Source: a bacterium (lineage in GTDB: Bacteria; Zixibacteria; MSB-5A5; CAIYYT01). Taken from it: 64,000 nt of DNA. The translations under genes and the position numbers were made by a program. Below the pieces are notes generated by a model, which saw only the letters and a program-made list of their open reading frames with translations, searched no databases and was not told where the DNA came from. The stretch is taken from the NCBI GenBank assembly GCA_016708315.1, contig JADJGC010000023.1, forward strand, positions 806,001 to 870,000. Direction: 5' to 3'. Position 1 is the stretch's first letter; each line of letters opens with the position of its first letter. This document shows positions 1 through 8,206 of this stretch, piece by piece.

Positions 1-1
1 G

Positions 2-70
2 GCGCTCGCTGGAACGGGACGAGTGCTGGCCGTTTACTCTGCGCTGTTTGCAATCGGCTGGCTGTTATGA
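2..70 (+). CDS. C-terminal end of a membrane protein, possibly MenA (partial)
   Basis: The first 22 codons of the window stay open in one frame and end in TGA at 68-70. The TGA overlaps the ATG of menC in an ATGA junction. The peptide is hydrophobic with a small polar start (GTGRVL, then a membrane-like tail ending GWLL). This fits the last transmembrane helix of a UbiA-type prenyltransferase. The adjoining menC and menE make MenA (DHNA polyprenyltransferase) the best guess, but the identification rests on context and very little sequence. Confidence 0.45.
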   Translation, partial: ALAGTGRVLAVYSALFAIGWLL

Positions 71-1200
71 AGATTGAAGCGGTTCGCATCTATCGCTATG
101 ACATCCCTTTCGTGCGCCCGTTTGTGACATCGCGATTCATACTGCAAAATCGAAGCGGACTGATTCTTGAACTCACGGCAACTGGCGGATTCGTGGGTTA
201 TGGCGAAATTGCGCCGCTCGCGGGATTCAGTCGCGAGACTATTGATGATTGCACTGGCGCCGCTGTTGCATTGGCAAGAGAACTACAACACTCCAAGCTT
301 CCTGATTCTCCGCAAGAGTTACAGCAGCGGAGTTGCAAGTGGCAAGATCTTCCTCCCTGCGTGGTCTTCGGATTCGATTCAGCTATGGCTGACCTTTGTG
401 CACAGGCCGCCGGTATCACAATGGCTCAGTGGATTCGAGCCAACGCGACGCAACGAGTAGCGCTCAATGCCGTCATTGCGGGCAATACAACCGACTCGGA
501 CATCAAGGCTAAGTGTGTCGAAGGTTACAGCACGTTCAAGCTCAAAATCGGAAGCACTTCTATTGATGATGACGTTCGCAGAATTAGCGAGATAAGGGAG
601 TTGATCGGCTCTTCGGCCAAACTGCGACTCGACGCTAACTGTGCTTATGACTTTGAAAGTGCTACAATGCTGACTCAACATTTGGCGGCTTTCAATATCG
701 AGTACATCGAAGAGCCGCTCAAAGACGCTACCTTGGCAAATCTCGCTCGCCTGCGCAGCAACTCGCCAATTCCCATTGCCATTGATGAGACTCTGATCAG
801 TATCTACAATCGTGCGCTCGACACCAGACGCATCGAGCTACTGTCACCGGAATTTCTCGATTCATTTGATGTTGCCATAATCAAACCATCGCAGATGGGA
901 AGTATCGTCGAGGCGATTGAGTTTTGCGAACGACTCATCCAATCGGGAAAGGAGATTGTTGTTACGTCTTCATTGGACACCGCAATCGGCGTAACTACCG
1001 CCATACACATTGCCTGTGCATTGCAGGTGCGCGACGCCTGTGGCTTGGATACGGCAGGGTTGTTTGTAAGCCAGCTCACCCACTCGATCGGCGACTTGAG
1101 TGCGGGATATCTGTCGCTCCCGAGCCGACCCGGCCTTGGGGTGGCACTTGAGAAACATCCTGACAATCTCCAATATCTGAACGAGATCGAAGTTGCTTAA
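67..1200 (+). CDS. menC: o-Succinylbenzoate synthase MenC
   Basis: This enolase-superfamily enzyme dehydrates SHCHC to o-succinylbenzoate in menaquinone synthesis, in the cytoplasm. The 377-residue length is normal. Visible hallmarks are the TFKLKIG strand with the catalytic Lys (about residue 160), the metal-binding LDAN and YIEEPL motifs, the AIDET segment, and the IIKPSQMGS segment carrying the second catalytic Lys. The ATG overlaps the stop of the upstream membrane protein, and the 3' end overlaps menE by 8 nt, so this is a tightly coupled men operon. The call is secure because the next gene is an OSB-CoA ligase. Confidence 0.93.
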   Translation: MKIEAVRIYRYDIPFVRPFVTSRFILQNRSGLILELTATGGFVGYGEIAPLAGFSRETIDDCTGAAVALARELQHSKLPDSPQELQQRSCKWQDLPPCVVFGFDSAMADLCAQAAGITMAQWIRANATQRVALNAVIAGNTTDSDIKAKCVEGYSTFKLKIGSTSIDDDVRRISEIRELIGSSAKLRLDANCAYDFESATMLTQHLAAFNIEYIEEPLKDATLANLARLRSNSPIPIAIDETLISIYNRALDTRRIELLSPEFLDSFDVAIIKPSQMGSIVEAIEFCERLIQSGKEIVVTSSLDTAIGVTTAIHIACALQVRDACGLDTAGLFVSQLTHSIGDLSAGYLSLPSRPGLGVALEKHPDNLQYLNEIEVA

Positions 1201-2635
1201 CTGCCCACTTAGACAAGCCGCGATTTCCTCTCCCAACGCTCCGGCTATTTGTGATGCCAATCGCTCGCTGACGTTTGACGAGTTTGACCGCTTGGTGACG
1301 TCAATCGCACACGAGTTTGAGCAACAAGGAGTACGCACTGGCAGTCATGTCGCGATTCTCAGCGGCAACTCGATCGAATATGTTGTTGTGTTGATGGCGC
1401 TGATTCGAATCGGCGCAATCTGTGTTCCCCTGAACACGCGGCTACATTGCGTCGAGCTTAAGCGACAACTAAATCAAATCGATTTCGCGATGGTATTGAC
1501 TGACGAAGCAAATCAGCAGACTGCAAGCGAACTCCATCCGCGGACAATCAGTATTTCTGACCTGATCAATTCAGCACCAAAAGGCATTGTCACTCGCGAC
1601 CCAATCGACATTCAGCCGAGTCGAGATTGCGTCGTAGTCTTTACTTCCGGTTCAAGCGGGACTGCCAAGGGCGTGAGACTGAGCTTCGGCAATCTCCATT
1701 ACAATGCCCTCGGCTCAAACGAAAATCTGCCGTTGGCACCCGGTGATACCTGGTTGCTGTCGCTGCCGTTGTTCCACGTCGGCGGATTGGGAATCGTGTT
1801 CAGATGTCTTTTGGCAGGAGCGCAAATATTCGTGAGCCGCCGTTTTGATACACAGGAATTGAACAACCTGATCGATGCCGGCGCCGTCACTCACCTTTCG
1901 CTCGTACCATCAATGTTGACTCAGCTACTGCGTGAGCGTAATGGTCGCGGCTTCGCAAAATTACCCAAGGCCATTCTCCTTGGCGGGGCACCTGTTTCTG
2001 AAAGCTTACTCCGCACCATACGCGAGTTGCGGCTTCCCGTCATAGTAAGCTACGGCATGACCGAAACAGCTTCGCAAGTTACAGCAACGAAGCTCGGTGA
2101 CCCTTTAGAAATATTGGCCACCAGCGGTAGGGCTCTGCCCTATCGTGAAATTCGAATCGAAAGCGGGCCAGGCTCGGCCGTCGGCGAAATTTGTGTTCGC
2201 GGCAAAGTTGTCTGCCTCGGTTACACCGGTGATGCGAACTTGCCGCTCACTGACGACAATTGGTTTCGAACAGGAGATATTGGCTCTATCGACGCAGATG
2301 GCTTTCTGACAGTTTTGGGACGCAAAGATGGAATGTTCATCTCTGGTGGAGAAAACATCTTCCCCGAAGAAATTGAGCGACTGGTTGTTGGATTTCCCGG
2401 CGTCACGGCTGCGGCTGTAATTGCTATCGACAATGCCGACTGGGGGAAGCGGCCAGTGTTGTTCATCGAGAGCGCCAACATCAACAGCATTGACGAGCGC
2501 GACATCGCAAAATTCTTGTCCTGCCAATTGGCAAAATTCAAACTTCCGGATAGAATAATCGTCTTAGACCAACTTCCACGAACCACGCTAGACAAAATTG
2601 ACCGCGCCGCACTTGAACAGTTGGCAAAATCTTAA
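1193..2635 (+). CDS. menE: o-Succinylbenzoate-CoA ligase MenE
   Basis: This is an ANL-superfamily adenylating enzyme of 480 residues that activates o-succinylbenzoate to its CoA thioester. The P-loop-like motif TSGSSGTAKG (near residue 150), the SYGMTETASQ motif, the WFRTGD segment and the hinge GRKDGMFISGGENIFPEEIE are all present. The start is a TTG inside the last codons of menC, an 8-nt overlap typical of translational coupling. The length and the pairing with menC argue against a generic fatty-acid CoA ligase. Its 3' end meets the convergent thioesterase gene 15 nt away. Confidence 0.92.
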   Translation: MLNCPLRQAAISSPNAPAICDANRSLTFDEFDRLVTSIAHEFEQQGVRTGSHVAILSGNSIEYVVVLMALIRIGAICVPLNTRLHCVELKRQLNQIDFAMVLTDEANQQTASELHPRTISISDLINSAPKGIVTRDPIDIQPSRDCVVVFTSGSSGTAKGVRLSFGNLHYNALGSNENLPLAPGDTWLLSLPLFHVGGLGIVFRCLLAGAQIFVSRRFDTQELNNLIDAGAVTHLSLVPSMLTQLLRERNGRGFAKLPKAILLGGAPVSESLLRTIRELRLPVIVSYGMTETASQVTATKLGDPLEILATSGRALPYREIRIESGPGSAVGEICVRGKVVCLGYTGDANLPLTDDNWFRTGDIGSIDADGFLTVLGRKDGMFISGGENIFPEEIERLVVGFPGVTAAAVIAIDNADWGKRPVLFIESANINSIDERDIAKFLSCQLAKFKLPDRIIVLDQLPRTTLDKIDRAALEQLAKS

Positions 2636-2650
2636 GCAGATAGTGAAAGT

Positions 2651-3068
2651 CTACGGCGCCGATTGAAATTTCAAAAGTCGGGCGCGGAAATCTTGCGGAA
2701 TCGATATCTTCCTGCGGGTACTGCGGTCGATTGTTACATGGACCGTTTTCGCTTTGCCGACGAGCTCACCGGCAGTGTTCTTCAACTCATACTCAAGCGT
2801 ATATGACGAATTGCCGAGATTTGCAATGACAACACTCGCTTCCAACTCTTGGCCGACGATTAGCCCGAGCAAATACTGCGACTCGGCATGCACAATCGGT
2901 ACGAAGAAATCGGCATTGGCAATCAAGATCTTCCATCGGCGCTCCGATTGTGTGCAATAAGTCCTCATAGATATCATGCATATAGAAGAACTGCTGCGCA
3001 AAAAAGAGTAATCCTGCGGCATCGGTGTCGTGCAAGCGGACGATGATTTTCTTCCTGAGTACTGCCAT
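2651..3068 (-). pseudogene. 4HBT thioesterase, probably DHNA-CoA thioesterase, with a frameshift
   Basis: Two frames together give a complete hotdog-fold acyl-CoA thioesterase of about 138 residues. The first frame, from the ATG at 3068 (preceded by AGGAG), carries VRLHDTDAAGLLFFAQ with the catalytic Asp. It runs to APMED near 2928. The second frame continues with LIANADFFVPIVHAE to the TAG at 2651. Skipping a single base near 2927 joins them exactly. The family includes MenI, which hydrolyses DHNA-CoA, and convergent menE supports that role. The break may be a consensus error, since no other decay is visible. The shift is not in a homopolymer. Confidence 0.8.
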
Positions 3069-3204
3069 TCAATCTCCTGACTATCTTAAGATATTCAAAC
3101 TGACCCGTTTGCCAAAGCGGAATGTTCGTCAACGACGGCATGAGACAATAGCAGTTGCGCGAAGCCAAGTGACGCAATACGTTTCGTTAAGTTCGGGAGG
3201 AACC

Positions 3205-5346
3205 ATGATTCGATGCCTAATTCTGATTCTTACATTAGTTGCTGTCTTTAACACAACTGCAAATTCAACGGATCTGCTTGACTCGGCGCTATCGTTGGTC
3301 GGTAAGGACCGGGGCGATCTCGGCTATCAGCCCAAGGGATATTGGAATCGCTATCCATTTGTGATACCGCACAAGCTCCCTGCATTTGATGACCTCTTTG
3401 CCGAGCCGATGCGCGTTTATGATTACAGCCAGTCAATGAAATCTTCCTTTATGTATTACATGGAAGACTCGGTCTTCTCCAATACGTCAAACTCTGCTCT
3501 CTATCAGCTTTCTTATCATTTGGGCTGGGAGCGCAAAATTGGCGGCTTCCGCAGTTACTCTGCCAACTTGATCGACTCGGTCAGCGGAGAATCGCCGCTC
3601 TTTGACGCTATCGAGAAATTGTATGAATCAACCGGCTCGCAATTGGAATACCGCACATTCGGGGCGAAATCAGAATCTGAGATCTCTCGCTCGCGCTTGG
3701 AAGAACAAACCGCACTCTTAAGTCCAGCGATCAAAGAAGTGTTGGCGCTATGGATACTGAATATTGTCGAGGCCAACAGCTATCACCAACTTGCATTCCG
3801 GAACGTTCCGCATCGAATTGTCCAGGAAATCTTTCAGATTCAGAATCTTGATGCGACACAAGGTGACGGTCAAATCTACTATCCTCAACTCGACGACTGC
3901 GCATCAACAATCGACTGGCAATCGTTGGTGTACTCTTCGTTCAAGACCATCGCAGCTTCCGACCTGACCGCCAAGAAGCTCCAGAAGCTCTCCGTCCCAG
4001 ACAACTTCAAGACCATTACCATCAATACGCCCCTTGGGCAAATCGTGATCGGCGACAAAGGCAATTCGACCTACCGATCGGGCGGCTACTTGCTGATCTG
4101 CGACTTTGGCGGCAACGACGTCTATCTCGATGGCGGCGGTTCGAGACCCGGTCTTCCAATCAGCGCGATCATTGACCTCGACGGCGCCGACAGCTACGGC
4201 GACAGCCTGAGCACTCGTACTCTCGGGTATGGTGTCTGCGGGACCGGCATCGTAATCGACACACGCGGCAATGACAAATACGCTGCCAACCGATTGTCAC
4301 AAGGCATCGGCGTCTTTGGCACCGGTATGGTCGCAGACTTTGAAGGCGACGACGACTACCAACTGAAAGTGTCGGGACAAGGCTGCGGTTACTTTGGAGT
4401 TGGAATGCTGATTGACCGCGTCGGCGACGACAACTACTATCTCGCCGGCGACGGACAAGGTGCTGGCGGAATTGGCGGAGGAATCGGCATACTCGCCGAT
4501 TTCCGCGGCAATGACTACTACAAAGCCGAGCCGCTGGCGGAGGTCTTTAACCGTGGGGATTACCATTCGCAGATGAGGATCAATGCCAACAACGCTCAGG
4601 GCTGGGGCGGTGGTCGGCGCGGTGACGGTTCCGACGGCCATAGTTGGGCAGGCGGACTTGGAGCACTGATTGATTGCTACGGCAACGACGAATACTACTC
4701 AGGCAATTGGAGTATCGGCACCGGCTACTGGTTTGGTATCGGGGTTCTCTACGATGTCGAAGGCGACGATCTTTATCGAAGCTGCTACTTCACGCAGGCT
4801 TCTGGAGCGCACTACTGTATCGGCGCTGTGTTTGATGAGTCGGGCAATGACCGGCACGAGCTGTTTGAAACCGCCGGCGCGGGATTGTCTTTCGGCTGGG
4901 ACTTCGCAGTAACACTGATGGCTGATTGGCAAGGCAACGACACTTACACCGGCAAAATCATCTCCATCGCCAATGCACAGATTCGTTCCAATTCATTCCT
5001 GTTCGACCTCGGCGGTGATGATCTCTATCAATTGTCAAAGGGAACAGACGGAATGGGTGACGCTTCGTTTCGCGAAGACTACCGGACTCCCCGACCTACA
5101 GCGCCGTTTATCTCTTATGCGCAATCATTCGGTATCTTGATTGATATTGGCGGCACTGATCAATACTTGGATGTCGCCGATAGCACCGGAACCCGCACAA
5201 ATCGGCCCGACTGTGAGAACAACACAACCTGGCTGCGACCTGCAAGAACATCAGATCAATTCGGTTTCGACAACTATGGAATCGGGATTGACGCAGACTC
5301 TGGCCAGGTCAGTGATCTGTTGCGATTTCGCCCAGCCTTAAAGTAG
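3205..5346 (+). CDS. Secreted protein with Asp/Gly-rich solenoid repeats, function unknown
   Basis: The ATG at 3205 follows GGGAGG with good spacing and starts a signal peptide (MIRCLILILTLVAVFNTTANS). An upstream in-frame start at 3025 has no such signal. The mature protein is about 690 residues. From roughly residue 290 to 640 it holds about ten repeats of 30-40 residues with the core DxxGxDxY, separated by Gly-rich stretches such as GIGVFGTGM. Similar Asp/Asn-Gly patterns occur in calcium-binding parallel beta-rolls, but this is not the canonical RTX nonapeptide. No enzymatic motif is visible. It is transcribed alone and ends at a bidirectional terminator. Confidence 0.8.
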   Translation: MIRCLILILTLVAVFNTTANSTDLLDSALSLVGKDRGDLGYQPKGYWNRYPFVIPHKLPAFDDLFAEPMRVYDYSQSMKSSFMYYMEDSVFSNTSNSALYQLSYHLGWERKIGGFRSYSANLIDSVSGESPLFDAIEKLYESTGSQLEYRTFGAKSESEISRSRLEEQTALLSPAIKEVLALWILNIVEANSYHQLAFRNVPHRIVQEIFQIQNLDATQGDGQIYYPQLDDCASTIDWQSLVYSSFKTIAASDLTAKKLQKLSVPDNFKTITINTPLGQIVIGDKGNSTYRSGGYLLICDFGGNDVYLDGGGSRPGLPISAIIDLDGADSYGDSLSTRTLGYGVCGTGIVIDTRGNDKYAANRLSQGIGVFGTGMVADFEGDDDYQLKVSGQGCGYFGVGMLIDRVGDDNYYLAGDGQGAGGIGGGIGILADFRGNDYYKAEPLAEVFNRGDYHSQMRINANNAQGWGGGRRGDGSDGHSWAGGLGALIDCYGNDEYYSGNWSIGTGYWFGIGVLYDVEGDDLYRSCYFTQASGAHYCIGAVFDESGNDRHELFETAGAGLSFGWDFAVTLMADWQGNDTYTGKIISIANAQIRSNSFLFDLGGDDLYQLSKGTDGMGDASFREDYRTPRPTAPFISYAQSFGILIDIGGTDQYLDVADSTGTRTNRPDCENNTTWLRPARTSDQFGFDNYGIGIDADSGQVSDLLRFRPALK

Positions 5347-5356
5347 TAAAATCAAA

Positions 5357-5380
5357 AAGGGCAGTCTCTCGACTGCCCTT
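5357..5380. terminator. Bidirectional intrinsic terminator
   Basis: A perfect 10-bp stem (AAGGGCAGTC / GACTGCCCTT) with a TCTC loop lies between the convergent genes ending at 5346 and 5405. A-rich sequence precedes it, so it can terminate transcription arriving from either side. Confidence 0.85.
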
Positions 5381-5404
5381 AGAAATTACGAACTCGTTTC
5401 TACT

Positions 5405-6940
5405 TTAGGTCGTCGATTGGGCGTTCTTCTTGGCCAACTCTTCAGCCTGCCAGAGCAATACCTGGTCTGCGCTCGGATCATAACCGACATGGCGATAGCG
5501 AATCACGCCGTCCTTATCAATGATGACCAACGTCGGAATACCAGTGACCTCATACTGCGATGCGACGTCGGCATTGCCGAAGAGCACATTGAAAGTATAA
5601 CCATAGTCGGCGAGATACGGACGAACCTTGGTGGTGTCGTCTTCCCAAACGTCCATGGAAATGAATTCTACGCCTTCCGGCTTGCGTTCGACGAACTCCT
5701 GTAACAACGGCATCGTCATTCTGCATGGACCGCACCAGGTCGCCCAGAAATCAATAACGACAACCTTGCCGCGCAAACTTTCCAGCGAGACAGTCTGGCC
5801 TTCAAGATTGACAAAAGCAAATGCAGGAGCCGGTGTACTGAGAACCTCTGACACTGCCTTCATGCGATTACCTTCAGCATCCGCCATTATCGGCGCAAGA
5901 CGCTTCTCGCGCTGAGCCTGCGAAGCAACCTTGAGTCGGTTGATCAGATCGTCAAAACCTCCCAAGGAACGAACAGCCGCTAGAGTCTCGTTGCGCATCA
6001 GGCGGCGATAGTCGCCATACCCTTGGTCAGCAGCCAGATTGAGATAAGTGAGAGCGGAATCCGGCTGATTCGCCATCGCGTATATCTTACCAAGCTCAAC
6101 CAATGCGTCTCCAGGCTTAGTCGATGAAGCCACAATAGCGTGTTGATTGGTAATTGCTTCTGGGAAGCGATTCTGCTTCTTGTAGAGTTCGACCAAGTCT
6201 TTCCGAACCTGTCCGTTTTCCGGATATGCCTGGGCAAACTTCACGAGCACTTCTTCCGACCCCTTCTTATCTCCCATGGAGTTCAGAATATCAGACTGCA
6301 TTGCGACAGGCCGATACTGATCAGGCGAGGTCACTGCATAGAGCTTTGCGTATTTCAGTGCCTCGGGATAGTTCTTTTGCGCCATGTAGATTCCGGCGAT
6401 CTGCGGATAGGTTGTCGGATATGACGGGTTCAAAGCCATCGCTTTGAGATAATACTCGATCGATTTGGCAGTATCGGGAGGATTTGCAGACACAAGGGCC
6501 GCGCCCATACCAAAGTTGCCCCAGAAATAGTCAGGATCCAGTTCGGTAGCTTTTTTGAAGTATTCGATCGATTCCATGCCACCCAGGCAACGACCGTAGA
6601 GATAGGTCGCCATCGCGGACTTCGGATCGGCGTCATACAAAGCTTTGTAATAGGCATTTCTCTCTTCTGTGCGCTGGAAACCGTTGAACAACGCCTGGAA
6701 CTCCCGGTGCAGATCGGTTGAATTGGGATTCAAGGCAATGAAGTGTTCATATACTGGTTTGTAGTCTTCAAACTTCGCCTGATCGGCGAGCGCCGCAGCA
6801 AGAGCCTCGGCGGAATCATTTGCAGCCAGAACTTCCGCGGGCTCGACATAGACCTGTGCCGTCGGTTCTTTCTGCATTTGACTGCAGGCGGCGACAAAGC
6901 AAACAGCAGCGCCAGCCGCAATGTAACGGACAAATTTCAT
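5405..6940 (-). CDS. Lipoprotein with TPR repeats and a C-terminal TlpA-like thioredoxin domain
   Basis: A signal peptide with lipobox VAAC (near residue 17) predicts a lipoprotein anchored to the cell envelope. Roughly residues 60-330 are TPR-like helical repeats (for example ALYGRCLGGMESIEYFKKA and YLNLAADQGY). Residues 360-505 form a TlpA/AhpC-type thioredoxin fold with WCGPC and the cis-Pro segment VTGIPTLVII. The likely role is a periplasmic thiol-disulfide oxidoreductase tethered to a scaffold; the partner is unknown. Tandem ATGs at 6943 and 6940 both follow GGAGGA. The gene is monocistronic, 240 nt downstream of the PorV terminator. Confidence 0.87.
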   Translation of the reverse strand: MKFVRYIAAGAAVCFVAACSQMQKEPTAQVYVEPAEVLAANDSAEALAAALADQAKFEDYKPVYEHFIALNPNSTDLHREFQALFNGFQRTEERNAYYKALYDADPKSAMATYLYGRCLGGMESIEYFKKATELDPDYFWGNFGMGAALVSANPPDTAKSIEYYLKAMALNPSYPTTYPQIAGIYMAQKNYPEALKYAKLYAVTSPDQYRPVAMQSDILNSMGDKKGSEEVLVKFAQAYPENGQVRKDLVELYKKQNRFPEAITNQHAIVASSTKPGDALVELGKIYAMANQPDSALTYLNLAADQGYGDYRRLMRNETLAAVRSLGGFDDLINRLKVASQAQREKRLAPIMADAEGNRMKAVSEVLSTPAPAFAFVNLEGQTVSLESLRGKVVVIDFWATWCGPCRMTMPLLQEFVERKPEGVEFISMDVWEDDTTKVRPYLADYGYTFNVLFGNADVASQYEVTGIPTLVIIDKDGVIRYRHVGYDPSADQVLLWQAEELAKKNAQSTT

Positions 6941-7123
6941 CATTCCTCCAATGGATTGCATATTAAAGATACCTTCATTTCGATGATGTTCTTAATACAA
7001 CGCTGGCAAATCAGGAAAGTTTCCTGCGCGGTATTCGGTAATAGATAATATCGAATCTTGTGACTTTGTAGCAAAGACATTTCTGGGAGTTGTGGGGACA
7101 GCAATTCGCTATAAAACAACGAA

Positions 7124-7150
7124 AAATGGGCAACCTATCGGTCGCCCATT
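7124..7150 (-). terminator. Intrinsic terminator after the TonB/PorV operon
   Basis: The stem AATGGGC / GCCCATT has an inner ACC/GGT extension. On the minus strand it is followed by five Ts. It lies 28 nt past the stop of the PorV-like gene. Confidence 0.75.
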
Positions 7151-7178
7151 CTTCCATTCTGTTGGCTTGATGCTGTGT

Positions 7179-8186
7179 TTAGAATCTGAGTCCAAATGAG
7201 AAGCGATGAACTGAATTTAATCTTCCGAAATCCGCAAAGGCATAGTTTAGACTTAAGTCGGTCGAATTCCACACCTTAAGTGCGAGACCGGCGCCCACCG
7301 TGGCCGATTGCTCCTCTTGATTGAGCTGCCATCCTCCGCGCACAAAGAATGTCTCCTGAAATGCGGCTTCCGCTCCGAACGATCCTTGCTGTTCATTGTC
7401 CGATGGGTCGCGTGCTTCGACGCTGAATGTCAATCGAGTGCTCGGTGAGTATTGGATGTCGTAAGCTGCGCCGATGCGAAACACCAACGGCAAGTCATAG
7501 GAATCAACATCCAGAACACCCTTTGCATTGTCGACGCTTTCATTGTCGCCGGAAGGGTTGTAGTTGAAGTTCAATTCAGGACCGCTGAATTTCATTTCCT
7601 GGCCAAGGTTGGAGATGTTCATGCCGATTCGCAGATTGCGATATCCCGGCCGGAGCAACGTTCCGAAATCGAAAGCGATTCCGCTGGCGCGTACTTCGGA
7701 TATTCTCTCAGTGATATATTTTGCGCTCATACCAAACGAGAAGAACTCTGTCCATTGGCGCGCGTATCCAAGCGTAATTGCATAGCTGGAGGTTGAGAAC
7801 ATTTTGCCGGTTCCGTTCGGCTCTTCGATAGTCGTGATCTCCATGTCACCGGAGGTCAACGCTGTCACTGCCGCACCGATGGTGCCGAAGCTGAGAGGTT
7901 TGGCAAATGCCACGTAGTTCAGGTTCACATTGGAGACATAGGAGATTGTTGTGAACTCCAGATGCGATTGAGTCATTCCGCCAAGCGCAGCCGGGTTCCA
8001 GTAGAGAGCATAGGCATCGCTGACATTGGCGACTGAAGCTTCTCCCATCGCGGTATAACGGGCGCCAACTCCAATTTTCAGGAACTGCGCTCCCGACGTT
8101 CCCACTTTGGAGAACTCGTCCGCATGCAGTGATGAAGCCGCGAACAATGCGACTGCGACACCGATTATGATACTGAATTTGCGCAT
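7179..8186 (-). CDS. PorV/PorQ-family outer membrane beta-barrel protein
   Basis: The ATG at 8186 has AAGGAG eight bases upstream and opens a signal peptide ending near SLHA. The in-frame GTG at 8210 overlaps the previous gene and is less likely. The mature protein begins with the family signature: KVGTSGAQFLKIGVGARYTA, then MGEA and the YWNPAAL motif. It ends in a C-terminal amphipathic strand with Phe (FSFGLRF). In Bacteroidota, PorV shuttles substrates of the type IX secretion system. It sits directly downstream of a secreted protein with a GKxxxIK tail and a TonB receptor, so a related export role is plausible. No core T9SS genes are in the window. Confidence 0.85.
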   Translation of the reverse strand: MRKFSIIIGVAVALFAASSLHADEFSKVGTSGAQFLKIGVGARYTAMGEASVANVSDAYALYWNPAALGGMTQSHLEFTTISYVSNVNLNYVAFAKPLSFGTIGAAVTALTSGDMEITTIEEPNGTGKMFSTSSYAITLGYARQWTEFFSFGMSAKYITERISEVRASGIAFDFGTLLRPGYRNLRIGMNISNLGQEMKFSGPELNFNYNPSGDNESVDNAKGVLDVDSYDLPLVFRIGAAYDIQYSPSTRLTFSVEARDPSDNEQQGSFGAEAAFQETFFVRGGWQLNQEEQSATVGAGLALKVWNSTDLSLNYAFADFGRLNSVHRFSFGLRF

Positions 8187-8206
8187 ATTCGATTTCTCCT
8201 TGGCTC

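Noticed and set aside
3025..3204. 60-residue N-terminal extension of the solenoid protein
   Set aside because: A signal peptide and Shine-Dalgarno begin at 3205; the extension overlaps the divergent thioesterase start.
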